Of a DNA stretch of 64,000 nucleotides, positions 53,252-61,991 are shown piece after piece. The DNA is taken from the NCBI GenBank assembly GCA_964449775.1, contig CAYVBQ010000011.1:1-64000 (forward strand), read 5' to 3'. Position 1 is the stretch's first letter. Each line of letters opens with the position of its first letter. The notes below the pieces were generated by a model that saw only the letters and a program-made list of their open reading frames with translations, ran no database searches and was not told the DNA's origin. Source of the stretch: Fen-1258 sp964449775. Lineage in GTDB: Bacteria; Bacteroidota; Ignavibacteria; Ignavibacteriales; Melioribacteraceae. A program made the position numbers and the translations under genes.

Positions 53252-53704
53252 CTATTCTTTCGATTCGACTATAATTGTCACAGGTCCGTCATTAAATATT
53301 TTTATGAGCATCATCGCACCGAATACGCCACACTTCACTTTCTCATCACCGAGATTGCTTTTCATTCTTTGAATAAACTTTTCATACATCGCTTCGGCAA
53401 CTTCCGGACGCGCAGCATCTGTAAAACTCGGTCGATTTCCCTTTCGGGCGTCTCCATATAATGTGAACTGGGAAATAACCAGTACCTCACCGTCGATATC
53501 TTTGAGTGACAAATTCATCTTTTGATTTTCATCTTCATAAATTCTCAGATTCGAACATTTATCGGTAACAAAATTAAGATCCTCTTCTGTGTCTCCTTCT
53601 TTCACCCCTAAAAGTATTACCATACCTTTTCTTATTTCGGCATAATGTTTAGGATTTTTAATTGTAACCGATCCTTCAGAAACTCTTTGAACAACCGCTC
53701 TCAT
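53252..53704 (-). CDS. dtd: D-aminoacyl-tRNA deacylase
   Basis: 150 residues. Frees D-amino acids from tRNA. MRAVVQRVSEGSVTI start, catalytic loop VISQFTLYGDARKGNRPSF, and the cis-Gly-Pro-type end NDGPVTIIVES. Coupled to prmC by 4-base overlap. Confidence 0.96.
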   Translation of the reverse strand: MRAVVQRVSEGSVTIKNPKHYAEIRKGMVILLGVKEGDTEEDLNFVTDKCSNLRIYEDENQKMNLSLKDIDGEVLVISQFTLYGDARKGNRPSFTDAARPEVAEAMYEKFIQRMKSNLGDEKVKCGVFGAMMLIKIFNDGPVTIIVESKE

Positions 53705-54549
53705 TTCAATTCTCCAATTGCAACTCGATCAATCTGTTGATAATCTTTAATGAAATGTATCTCTGTGAATTCATTGGCTGAAAGGATTTTTTCAATATCT
53801 TCTTTTTGCCCTTGTCCAATTTCCAGAAAGATGTTACCTCCTCTTTTTAGGAACGATTTCGATCTTTCTGAAATCACTCTGTAAAAATCCAGACCGTCCT
53901 TTGCATCAGTTAAAGCAATAGACGGTTCATAATCAGTAATTTCTTTTTGGAGTGTGGGATATTCTTCTGCGCTGATATACGGAGGATTGGAAATAACTAT
54001 ATCAAACAGATCCGTCTCGGTAGTGTAATGATTAACATCGGAAAGAATAAACTTAATTTCTGATTCAACACCGTTCATCACGGCATTTTCTTTAGCAACT
54101 TCAATTGCTTCAGCCGAAACATCAACTGTTACAATCTCAGCACCAACTAAATTTTTTGCAAGAGCGATCGGAATATTTCCGCTTCCGGTTCCTATATCTA
54201 ATATTTTCAATCCGGTTTTGCCTTTACAGAACTTGATAACTTCTTCAACCAATATTTCAGTTTCAGAGCGCGGTATTAGAACATCGCGTGTAACTTTGAA
54301 TTGCATACCATAAAACTCAACTTTACCGGTTACATATTGAAGAGGTTCAAACTTTCCTCTCCGTGAAATCCATTCTCTGTATTTATCAACTTCGTTTTCC
54401 TTTAACGGCTGATCGAACTTCAGGTATAAGTCCAAGCGCTTACAATTGAGAATATCTGCTAGAAGAAGCTCGGCGTTCAATCGCGGTGATTCAATCCCCT
54501 TCTTTTCCAGAAAGTCTGTAGAAAGCTGTAATGATTCTAAAACAGTCAA
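53701..54549 (-). CDS. prmC: release factor glutamine methyltransferase PrmC
   Basis: 282 residues. N-terminal helical domain (ESPRLNAELLLADIL), PLQYVTGKVEFYGMQFKV, SAM motif ILDIGTGSGNIPIALAK, and the catalytic NPPY in VISNPPYIS. Methylates the GGQ Gln of RF1/RF2. Start is TTG 54549, with TTAGGAAA 7-8 bases upstream. No prfA neighbour. Confidence 0.95.
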   Translation of the reverse strand: MTVLESLQLSTDFLEKKGIESPRLNAELLLADILNCKRLDLYLKFDQPLKENEVDKYREWISRRGKFEPLQYVTGKVEFYGMQFKVTRDVLIPRSETEILVEEVIKFCKGKTGLKILDIGTGSGNIPIALAKNLVGAEIVTVDVSAEAIEVAKENAVMNGVESEIKFILSDVNHYTTETDLFDIVISNPPYISAEEYPTLQKEITDYEPSIALTDAKDGLDFYRVISERSKSFLKRGGNIFLEIGQGQKEDIEKILSANEFTEIHFIKDYQQIDRVAIGELK

Positions 54550-54651
54550 TATTAATTTCCTAATTGAGTTTGGCAGATGGCAGACTGCTTATACCAGAAA
54601 GCCGCTTCTGAAAAATAAATAAAACTATTGGATTTATAACCGTTAGATGCT

Positions 54652-54739
54652 CGAACAAACTATGTAAAATTCATTAAATGTCATGGAGTGGTTTGCGACA
54701 GCCTAGAAAAACAACGTCCGCTTGATTGGTTTGTTAGGC
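54652..54739 (-). repeat. attC-like partial site next to the nuclease-like giant gene
   Basis: On the minus strand GCCTAACAAACCAATCAAGC then GGACG, close to the R''-L'' half of canonical attC sites (GCCTAAC...CAAGCCGACG). It starts 11 bases after the stop of the 1072-residue gene. The far end carries another ATCTAAC core in the same orientation, so a full R''-R' pair is missing. The rest of 54550-54651 holds nothing recognisable. Confidence 0.45.
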
Positions 54740-54750
54740 ATACTAATTAA

Positions 54751-57700
54751 TTACAATTTACCTTCTTTATAATGCTTAAGAACTCCGTACTCGAAAGTAT
54801 TTTCTTTTACATCTCTAGCATCGATAAAAAATAACTCTTTTTTCTTTATTGCTAATCCTTCACCTAAAATGAATTTACTATCCTTCAGTAATGCTGGAAA
54901 TACTTCATATGATTTTAATTCATTATATGCTTTTTTAAAGTAGTTAAATGCGTCTTTATTGGTTTTGGGAAATAACTGCATCTTTTGTTTGGTAGCAAAG
55001 TATCGTTTAAAAGTTTTTTCTTGATTACAATAATTATCAACATTAATCGTGAACAAAACTATATAATCTTCAGAAGTATTTACATTTTCTATAAAAGTAA
55101 TTTGTATTAAATCATTTTTGTCATTATTGGATATTTTTTTTATCAAATCAATAAATAGATTGGTAGCTCCCGCTTGATCTTCAAATACAAAACCTAACTT
55201 TGGTAAGTTATTATAGTCATAATTTTCACTTACAAAGTAAAGCATTGCATTCCATTTTGCTTTGTCCCATAATTTTTCTTCAACTAACTGATCTAATACT
55301 TGCATTTCTTTATGGCGAAATAAATCTGAATCTTTTACATCTTTTAATTCAGTAGTATTTTCTAAAGAATATTTTGAAAGCAATTCAGAAGGGATTTCTT
55401 TTAACCATTCTTGTGATCTTTTTAATGGATATTCAATATTATTGATGTCTCTCAACCAATCAGAAATTGTGTATTTCTTTTCTTTACCAAAAATATTGTT
55501 ATTAAATATATAACTAGGAGATATATTCAGAGTTCTAGAAAACAAACCATCTTCCGCAAGTTCTTTCAATTTATCAAATATTTTATCCTCATTTGAATGA
55601 ACTCCTTGAGTAAATAACATTATAATGCATTCTAGTAGGAAGTTTTTAAATTCAGCTTGATTGTTTGAACTCTGATACTTACAAATATCTTTTGGAATTC
55701 TTATTAGTATGTTGGAGTTATTCTCATTTAATGAAGCTTTACCAGGGAATTTTATAAAATCAGATTCCTTCAATTCAATTATAATTTTAGATTTAGTAAA
55801 TAATAAATCTTTGTAACTCATTGATGCGAAGAAAGATTCTATAGCACCAAGTAAATCTTCCGCAAATTCAATACTGCTTTCTGTATTAATAAATTTTACA
55901 ATAATATTACATCCTAATATTACTGTTTTATATTCCAAGTAATTTATTAAATGATATTCAGGGGTATCAGGTAAGTCCTTATATGCAGGCTGTTTCAAAC
56001 TATTTATAAATATTTCGTCTACCTTGCCATCCCCATCGTCTCCCTCTTTTTTGGGTAAATCAGTATGGCCTAATGCATATTTTAACGTGTGGTAAGAAGC
56101 ATATAAGCCAAATTGATCTAATACGGTTACTAATTTGGGGATGCTTTTTAATTGATCGATATTGGATTTCAATAATAATAGAGAGAGCACTAAATCTTGA
56201 TAATATAGTGTCTTTAAAAATTCCTCATTTTCCTCAGCACTTTCTGCTGAATTTAATGCATAAATATGTTGGAATAACAATAGAACAATAGGAACTCTTC
56301 CAAGTAATAACTCATTCCAAATTAATTCAATGTAGCAATTCACTAATCTATCTGATAATGAGCCATATGTGGAAAAATCATATAATAAATGATTAATAGA
56401 GAATATTAATTCCTTTCTTGAAGCCCAATGTAAGTCGAGTTTCTTGTATACCATACTGGTAAGAATAGAACATCTAACAAATTCGTTTATAGTTTCTTCT
56501 TTAACAAACCTTATTCTTGCGCTTTCGAGATACTTTAAAGCTTCGGTGAACTTCTTGTTATTATAATTAGAGATGCCCCTTGTCAGAAACAATCTTCCAG
56601 TTTCAACTTCGCCACTTCTTTTCTGGGTAATATCACAAATGGTATTAAAAAGATCATCAAATTCTTTGTATTGTTCAAATGCTTGGCCTAATTCATCAAA
56701 TATTTGAATGATAGTTAGAACATCAAAATGTAGTAGTTGTTCGGAATGTTTTAGAATTGAATTTAGTTTTTTCAAACATTCCTTTACTACTTCTTCATCA
56801 TCATAATTATAGAATATTTTAAATGTATAGTACAATGATTTTGCTTTAATGGAATTGTTAGGTTTAGATTTATCATCAAATAGTTTCTTAAGAGAAGAAA
56901 GGTAATTAATTATTTTTGAGTTAATTTCTGATAATATTTCTGATTCACTTTTGAATTTGTAAAACGATTGTAAAGAAATTAAAAGGTTACCTAGCAATTC
57001 GTAATCATAGCTATTTTCATAATTATAAACATATTTCTCGAGTTCTTTGTAACACTCTAAAGTTTCAAGTGGATCATCATACCACCAAAACATCGTCCAA
57101 GCTTTTTGGTAGATTGCTCTTATAATCTGACTTTGTAATGAAATTTGTTTAGCTATTCGTATGGCTTGATTTATAAATCCTTCTGTTTCAAAACGCGGTA
57201 ATTCAAGACTCTTGGCTAATTTTGTAGCTCTGATAAAATCTTCAACTAAAATATATTTTCTATTTTTATAATTTTCTGGATCACTTATTTTGGTTTTAAG
57301 TTCGTCTAATTGATGAGTTTTAATGATATCTTTTTCGCCAGGTTTTATAATATCTCGAGCGGTAATATCAACGTTAAGGTGTTGAATTACTAATTCGTCT
57401 CTTTTATTTCCAATAATTTTTTCAATTATCCAATTCCTATCTAATATCCGGACCTCAAAACCATATAATTGTTGAAGTTCATCTTCGGCGAGGGCTCTTT
57501 TTTTATCAGAAATACTTTGATTACTCACAAAATAAACGAGATTGAATTTTCGTTGTAAGGTTGATATTTTTATTACATCTGAATAAACCTTTGTTTTCCA
57601 AGTTTTTTTTGCACTAAAAGCAAATGCCCATTTTTCCTTTAATGCCCTTTCTGGAATAGCATAGTAATAATGAAATGATATTTCTTCTGAAATTGGGTAA

Positions 57701-57969
57701 TTCTCTGTGTCTCTCTTACTATCGCCACCACCAACAGGGCCGGTTTGTGGAATTAAATTTGGACAAATTTCTTTTTGGCATAATTCAATACAAAAATTTT
57801 CAAATAATGACTCTTGTTTTCGATTTGTGAGAGTATCAAGATGATAATCAATAAAAGATTTGGATAAAGATGATTTTTGAGAATATTTTGTATCTGAAAA
57901 TTCGTTTGGTCTCCTCATCCGCATAAATGATGATGGTTTAAATTCATTTTTATTATCTTTTTTTTTCAT
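54751..57969 (-). CDS. large protein with PD-(D/E)XK-like N-terminal domain and helical repeats; candidate defence effector
   Basis: 1072 residues from ATG 57969. Residues 50-190 fit a restriction-endonuclease-like core: Glu in ESLFENFC (about 53), TGPVGGGDSKRDTE (76-89; acidic D of the motif), then WAFAFSAKKTWKTK (114-127; xxK motif), followed by YFVSNQSISDKKRA and RILDRNWIIE strands. From about 215 to 700 the sequence is almost all alpha-helical with TPR-like spacing (KFTEALKYLESARIRF). The C-terminus (about 700-1072) is mixed, with several strands. I see no Walker A, so it is not an ATPase. No close relative recognised. It is AT-rich, alone, in an island with TA genes and attC-like repeats. 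Confidence 0.6.
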   Translation of the reverse strand: MKKKDNKNEFKPSSFMRMRRPNEFSDTKYSQKSSLSKSFIDYHLDTLTNRKQESLFENFCIELCQKEICPNLIPQTGPVGGGDSKRDTENYPISEEISFHYYYAIPERALKEKWAFAFSAKKTWKTKVYSDVIKISTLQRKFNLVYFVSNQSISDKKRALAEDELQQLYGFEVRILDRNWIIEKIIGNKRDELVIQHLNVDITARDIIKPGEKDIIKTHQLDELKTKISDPENYKNRKYILVEDFIRATKLAKSLELPRFETEGFINQAIRIAKQISLQSQIIRAIYQKAWTMFWWYDDPLETLECYKELEKYVYNYENSYDYELLGNLLISLQSFYKFKSESEILSEINSKIINYLSSLKKLFDDKSKPNNSIKAKSLYYTFKIFYNYDDEEVVKECLKKLNSILKHSEQLLHFDVLTIIQIFDELGQAFEQYKEFDDLFNTICDITQKRSGEVETGRLFLTRGISNYNNKKFTEALKYLESARIRFVKEETINEFVRCSILTSMVYKKLDLHWASRKELIFSINHLLYDFSTYGSLSDRLVNCYIELIWNELLLGRVPIVLLLFQHIYALNSAESAEENEEFLKTLYYQDLVLSLLLLKSNIDQLKSIPKLVTVLDQFGLYASYHTLKYALGHTDLPKKEGDDGDGKVDEIFINSLKQPAYKDLPDTPEYHLINYLEYKTVILGCNIIVKFINTESSIEFAEDLLGAIESFFASMSYKDLLFTKSKIIIELKESDFIKFPGKASLNENNSNILIRIPKDICKYQSSNNQAEFKNFLLECIIMLFTQGVHSNEDKIFDKLKELAEDGLFSRTLNISPSYIFNNNIFGKEKKYTISDWLRDINNIEYPLKRSQEWLKEIPSELLSKYSLENTTELKDVKDSDLFRHKEMQVLDQLVEEKLWDKAKWNAMLYFVSENYDYNNLPKLGFVFEDQAGATNLFIDLIKKISNNDKNDLIQITFIENVNTSEDYIVLFTINVDNYCNQEKTFKRYFATKQKMQLFPKTNKDAFNYFKKAYNELKSYEVFPALLKDSKFILGEGLAIKKKELFFIDARDVKENTFEYGVLKHYKEGKL

Positions 57970-58165
57970 AATACCCAATAGCGAAAAAAATAGTAAAGAA
58001 TGTTATCCCGATTGAATTTATATTAATATAAAGTAGTATGCTCGTGTAGTATTCGCTGCAGTTTGTGTTTCCTGTTTGTCCGAAAGAAATATTTGTTGTT
58101 TCATTCCTCACAAGACTATTCCAATTGTTACAAATGCAATTTAGAAGAAAATAGAAACTATTCAA
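57953..58165 (-). CDS. possible small membrane protein
   Basis: 70 residues; one likely helix near the end (SIGITFFTIFFAIGYY), followed by EKKR. It overlaps the start of the large nuclease-like gene by 17 bases. No ribosome site or family recognised; it may be a chance frame. Confidence 0.3.
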   Translation of the reverse strand: MNSFYFLLNCICNNWNSLVRNETTNISFGQTGNTNCSEYYTSILLYININSIGITFFTIFFAIGYYEKKR

Positions 58166-58183
58166 ATAAAATTATTCCTTATA

Positions 58184-58324
58184 GACAGTCTCAAAAATGC
58201 AATTGTCATTGCGAATCGCTACAAAGTAGTGATGTCCGAAGGACCCCTTCGGCGAAACAATCTCAATGTCATGGATTGCTTCTCCCGACCTACCTGCGGT
58301 AGGCAAGCTTGTTTCGGGGCTGTC
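58184..58324. repeat. 141-bp repeat related to the GTCATTGCGAG elements
   Basis: Left GACAGTCTCAAAA, right end complement GACAGCCCCGAAA; inside is GTCATTGCGAATCGC. It resembles the 53 kb element but with worn ends and no obvious inner partner. It separates the large gene and the HepT gene. Confidence 0.5.
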
Positions 58325-58353
58325 CGGTTTAGCAGCTTGTAATATTGCGTTGG

Positions 58354-58698
58354 TTAAATATTTTTATCTTTTTCTAATATTTCTTTTATTCTTTTTCTAA
58401 CGGCAGGAAGTTTATTTATAACAGCATCCCAAATCAAATCATAGTCAACACTAAAATATTGATGAATAACTTTATCTCTCATTCCAGATATTTTCTTCCA
58501 GTCAATATCACTGTGTTCAATTCTAAAACTATGAGATAAATTTTTGACTGCTTCACCAATTATTTCAATGCTTCTGGAAAATGCTCTTGTGTAGATTTCA
58601 CTCTCTACGAATGAATCATAGGTGAGGTTCGCTATTTCTTTTTGAATAAAGTCTATCTCATCTAAAATGTGCAGTAAATATACTTTATCATGCTTCAT
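58354..58698 (-). CDS. hepT: HepT-type HEPN toxin
   Basis: 114 residues from ATG 58698. Four-helix HEPN (DUF86) with the RNase motif R-x4-H in RDKVIHQYF; the Tyr next to it is the usual AMPylation target of MntA. It follows and overlaps the MntA gene by 11 bases. Confidence 0.93.
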   Translation of the reverse strand: MKHDKVYLLHILDEIDFIQKEIANLTYDSFVESEIYTRAFSRSIEIIGEAVKNLSHSFRIEHSDIDWKKISGMRDKVIHQYFSVDYDLIWDAVINKLPAVRKRIKEILEKDKNI

Positions 58699-58987
58699 AC
58701 CAACGAACCTCATTCTGGACGTAAGGTAGGATGTAAGGACTTATCCCCTTTTCTGTAAGAAGGTCAACTTTTCTATCAAAGATTTTTTCGAGTTCAAAAG
58801 CTAAATCAATAAAGTTGTCTAATGATTTAACTTCGAAATCAACCAACAAATCAATATCGCTTTCATTATTCGATTCATTCCTCGCAAATGAACCGAACAA
58901 TCCAATTTTTTTAACTCTATATCTTCTTAATAATTCTCTCTGTTTTTTGAGTATTTCAAGAATTTCGTTTGATGAATAGTTTTTCAT
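58688..58987 (-). CDS. mntA: MntA-type nucleotidyltransferase antitoxin
   Basis: 99 residues. GLFGSFARNESNNESDIDLLVDF is the minimal nucleotidyltransferase motif (GSx10D-x-D). It would inactivate HepT by AMPylating its RNase tyrosine. Antitoxin first, overlap with toxin. The unit is flanked upstream by TAACGCTCTTGCGCC (59064), as is the Phd/ParE unit at 38.8 kb. Confidence 0.93.
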   Translation of the reverse strand: MKNYSSNEILEILKKQRELLRRYRVKKIGLFGSFARNESNNESDIDLLVDFEVKSLDNFIDLAFELEKIFDRKVDLLTEKGISPYILPYVQNEVRWYEA

Positions 58988-59063
58988 TGTATTATAATTT
59001 TTTGTTAAAAAAATATACCAAAGAATTAGCTAATAACAAACCTACTAGAAATTTAACGCAAAA

Positions 59064-59275
59064 TAACGCTCTTGCGCCTATTCCTTCGCTTCGCTCAAGG
59101 ACAAGCTCAGCTTACCCCGAAGAAAATCGGGCTTCATAAAAAATATCTAATCAATCTTAGCCCGATACATTTTCTTATACGGCTGAAGCCGAAAGCATTT
59201 TCTCTCTTTCCTTTTCCCCGACTTAAAGAGGTTGTTTTAAAATGGTCGCTGTCACTTCGACCCGGCGCAAGAGCG
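59064..59275. repeat. inverted AACGCTCTTGCGCC ends around non-coding DNA
   Basis: AACGCTCTTGCGCC (59065-59078) is inverted at 59264-59275 (GGCGCAAGAGCG). The sequence between has no convincing gene. The left unit is shared with 38839-38855. Confidence 0.6.
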
Positions 59276-59298
59276 TGTTACAGAAGTCGGTAAGCAAC

Positions 59299-59354
59299 CT
59301 TCAAGGTTATAATACCGCCAACGAAGTGTCAACCTTGAAGGTTTTGTTTTACAG
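59299..59354. repeat. AACCTTCAAGGTT / AACCTTGAAGGTT inverted repeats
   Basis: AACCTTCAAGGTT near 59298-59310 and AACCTTGAAGGTT near 59331-59343 are related palindromic units; further on TTTCTTCCCG (about 59411-59420) is inverted by CGGGAAGAAA (about 59480-59489). The whole 58988-59680 gap has no gene I can support. Confidence 0.5.
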
Positions 59355-59680
59355 AATTTGGGTTCTGCAACAGACCGGCAAGCCGGGGAGAAGTCTTTGA
59401 ATTTAGTAAGATTTCTTCCCGCACTTACCGCTGGAATAATTTATATGGAATATAATTGTAATCTTTGAAAGGTTAGCTAACCGGGAAGAAAACTGATGAG
59501 GATGTAAAACCATTGAAGTAATTCCCCTTTATCTGGTTGCAACTTAAAAGAAAAGGATAACAATTCAAATAGTTTTTTAGTGGATAGTTAAGAGTAAGTA
59601 GTTTACAGTAACAGTTTTTAGTGGGTAGGTACATTACATCAACAATCAAACATCAATAAGCAATAATCAACCATCAAGTA

Positions 59681-61081
59681 TTACTTTCCCTTTTTATAAG
59701 TCGTGAGTAAATACTCCGCAATTGCTTCGGCTTCTTTTGGTTTCAATCCTTGGTTAGGCATGGCGGGATAATCGGGATTTACTTTTACCGGATTGAGAAT
59801 ATATTTGACAAGAAGATCCTTCTTCCCTTCATACTTAGGCAATGTTGAATTGTAAGGCGGACCAACAATTTTCTTATCAAAATTATGACAGGCGATGCAT
59901 CTTCCGTTGTAAATATCTAAACCGCTTATCGGAGCGCTGATTCCCATCTCTTCTTGAATCTTCAATTGGTAGGCATCATATCCTTTCGCAAGAATTTCCG
60001 TCTGCATCTTTGTGGAGGTATCAAATGCGAACTGATCTTTAATAACTATAGAAGTGAAAACAATAATTAGAAGAAAGATTAAAGAGGAGCTATATTTAAC
60101 ACCCGCTTCACCGGGAGTAGCTATAGACTCTTTCAACATCATGTATAATAAAACCGAAGCTAACAACAATAGAATAAGGGCAATGGTTGTTGTAATAAAG
60201 AAATCATAAGAAAGTGTATTTATTGGACGAGCAATCACTGACAGAACAAGAAGAACCGGCAGACATATCGTTGCAATTAATCCCGTCCGCAACGCAAAGC
60301 TTTTGATAAGTGATTTATAATTATCATCGGCAATAACAACTTCAGAATTCTGTCTAAAGAAACGGTAGATTATAAGTGCTGATGTAATTGCAAAAGAGCC
60401 GGTGATAAATTGGAGAAAGTCAATCAAAGCGGATAGAGAGAAAATTAATCCAAACAAATTGTTTCCGCTCTCCCATCTTTCCGTATCTAAGGCGAGCTGC
60501 ACCGATCCAACGAAAAGATAAACTGAAACCATTAAGAATATCATACCATAAAAACCGCTTCTCTTGTGCATCCTACCTGTCTTCACCGAATAAGATGCAA
60601 TTTCATCTATCAGTTCTAATTCGTATTCGCTTACGTCCTTTTTCCCTTCGGTATATTTGTCCCGAAGGGATGAACTTTCAAAAATATCTTTTAAATGAAA
60701 CGTGTATTTGTAAGTGTAAATAAGGAACAAAGCAATGATGAAAAGGAGAAGCGAAAGAGATAGAAACTCCGGTACATTCAATCCGCTGGTGTGTAATAAT
60801 TGAGCATACCCAAATACCAAACTTAATAATGGAACAACTCCGAGGGCGAAAGCCACACCTTTGTTGAATGTAATCATATCAATTAGATCTTTTGAAAATC
60901 TTTTGTAAATATTCTCGCCGGATTTCTCTGCCTTCCTTCTAAAGAATAACGAATAGGAAAGCGATCCGAACAAAACGCTGACGTATGGGAGGAATAAAAT
61001 ATATGCCAGCGCCAAAAGATATTTGAGCAATACCATATGGTGCGAAGATTGTGGTAAAACCGACTGATCTAATAAATCCAT
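59681..61081 (-). CDS. polytopic membrane protein with C-terminal cytochrome c domain
   Basis: 466 residues. About nine membrane helices fill residues 20-370, and the last 75 residues are a class I cytochrome c: CIACH (395-399) for haem, Met442 in YPAMPNQ as likely axial ligand, and EAEAIAEYLLTTYKKG. It sits at the 3' end of the oxidase cluster. The membrane part resembles no subunit I know; it may bring electrons to the oxidase. Start ATG 61081; ATG 61036 would also fit. Confidence 0.8.
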   Translation of the reverse strand: MDLLDQSVLPQSSHHMVLLKYLLALAYILFLPYVSVLFGSLSYSLFFRRKAEKSGENIYKRFSKDLIDMITFNKGVAFALGVVPLLSLVFGYAQLLHTSGLNVPEFLSLSLLLFIIALFLIYTYKYTFHLKDIFESSSLRDKYTEGKKDVSEYELELIDEIASYSVKTGRMHKRSGFYGMIFLMVSVYLFVGSVQLALDTERWESGNNLFGLIFSLSALIDFLQFITGSFAITSALIIYRFFRQNSEVVIADDNYKSLIKSFALRTGLIATICLPVLLVLSVIARPINTLSYDFFITTTIALILLLLASVLLYMMLKESIATPGEAGVKYSSSLIFLLIIVFTSIVIKDQFAFDTSTKMQTEILAKGYDAYQLKIQEEMGISAPISGLDIYNGRCIACHNFDKKIVGPPYNSTLPKYEGKKDLLVKYILNPVKVNPDYPAMPNQGLKPKEAEAIAEYLLTTYKKGK

Positions 61082-61101
61082 AATTCAACCAATTAATATT
61101 C

Positions 61102-61974
61102 TTAGAATAATAACTTATCTAATGAGATAACTAAAACAATTGCCAATACGTAGAGATTAATTGCCATAAAAGCGTTACGGAAAATGATTCTCTCAAGGTA
61201 GTCCGATAGTATTCCGCGCGTTTTCAGTAACAACCATGCGCCGAGAAAAAGCATCACACCAACAGCATATAAACTTGAAGAAAGATTAAAGAACGGTATC
61301 AACAAACAACTTGTAGAAAGAGCCGCGATCCATACAAATGTAATTCTTCCCAGTTGCGAATCGGAAAAGATTTTTGTGAGCGTTGGAAAACCGGCTTTCT
61401 CATAATCTTTTCCGTGAATTAAAAGCAGCAGCCAAAAATGTGGTATCTGCCAGATGAAAAAGAAAAACGCCAGTGCAATTATTTCCATATCAAAAACATA
61501 CCCGCCGGAAGCAACCCACCCGATCATTGGAGGAATAGCACCAATAACCGAACCGGGAACAACTGCTAACGCATATTTTTTCTTTAACGGAGTGTAAATT
61601 ACATTATACCAGATCAATGCAATCACACCCAGAATTAATGCCGTAAAATTTGAAGAGAAATAAATTATTCCCAATCCAACAACTACCAATGATAATGAAA
61701 CGGTCATTGCATATCCCTCAGAAATTCTTCCGGATGGTAAAGGTCTGTTCTTCGTTCTATCCATCATGGCATCAGAAAATCTTTCTTGATAATGATTGAT
61801 AGCTGAAGAACCGCAAGCTAAAAGAAAAACACCCATCACAGTGAGAATCATCGTCACATCAAAATACCCCGAATGAAAGAAGTATCCGACCGACGTGGAG
61901 ATAGCAACAAAGAAAGTTATTCTAACCTTTCCTAGTTCTAAAATTATTGCGATATGTTTTTTTAGATTTTTCAA
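61102..61974 (-). CDS. ctaB: protohaem IX farnesyltransferase
   Basis: 290 residues, UbiA family. The haem O synthase motif is complete: NHYQERFSDAMMDRTKNRPLP. Nine predicted helices; VPGSVIGAIPPMIGWVASGG is the conserved loop. Supplies haem O for the oxidase encoded upstream. 20 bases before the cytochrome gene. Confidence 0.95.
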   Translation of the reverse strand: MKNLKKHIAIILELGKVRITFFVAISTSVGYFFHSGYFDVTMILTVMGVFLLACGSSAINHYQERFSDAMMDRTKNRPLPSGRISEGYAMTVSLSLVVVGLGIIYFSSNFTALILGVIALIWYNVIYTPLKKKYALAVVPGSVIGAIPPMIGWVASGGYVFDMEIIALAFFFFIWQIPHFWLLLLIHGKDYEKAGFPTLTKIFSDSQLGRITFVWIAALSTSCLLIPFFNLSSSLYAVGVMLFLGAWLLLKTRGILSDYLERIIFRNAFMAINLYVLAIVLVISLDKLLF

Positions 61975-61991
61975 ATTAATCTTTAGAATTC

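Noticed and set aside
59072..59293. 73-codon plus-strand frame in the repeat-rich gap
   Set aside because: It runs from one AACGCTCTTGCGCC unit to its inverted copy and has no protein-like features or ribosome site.
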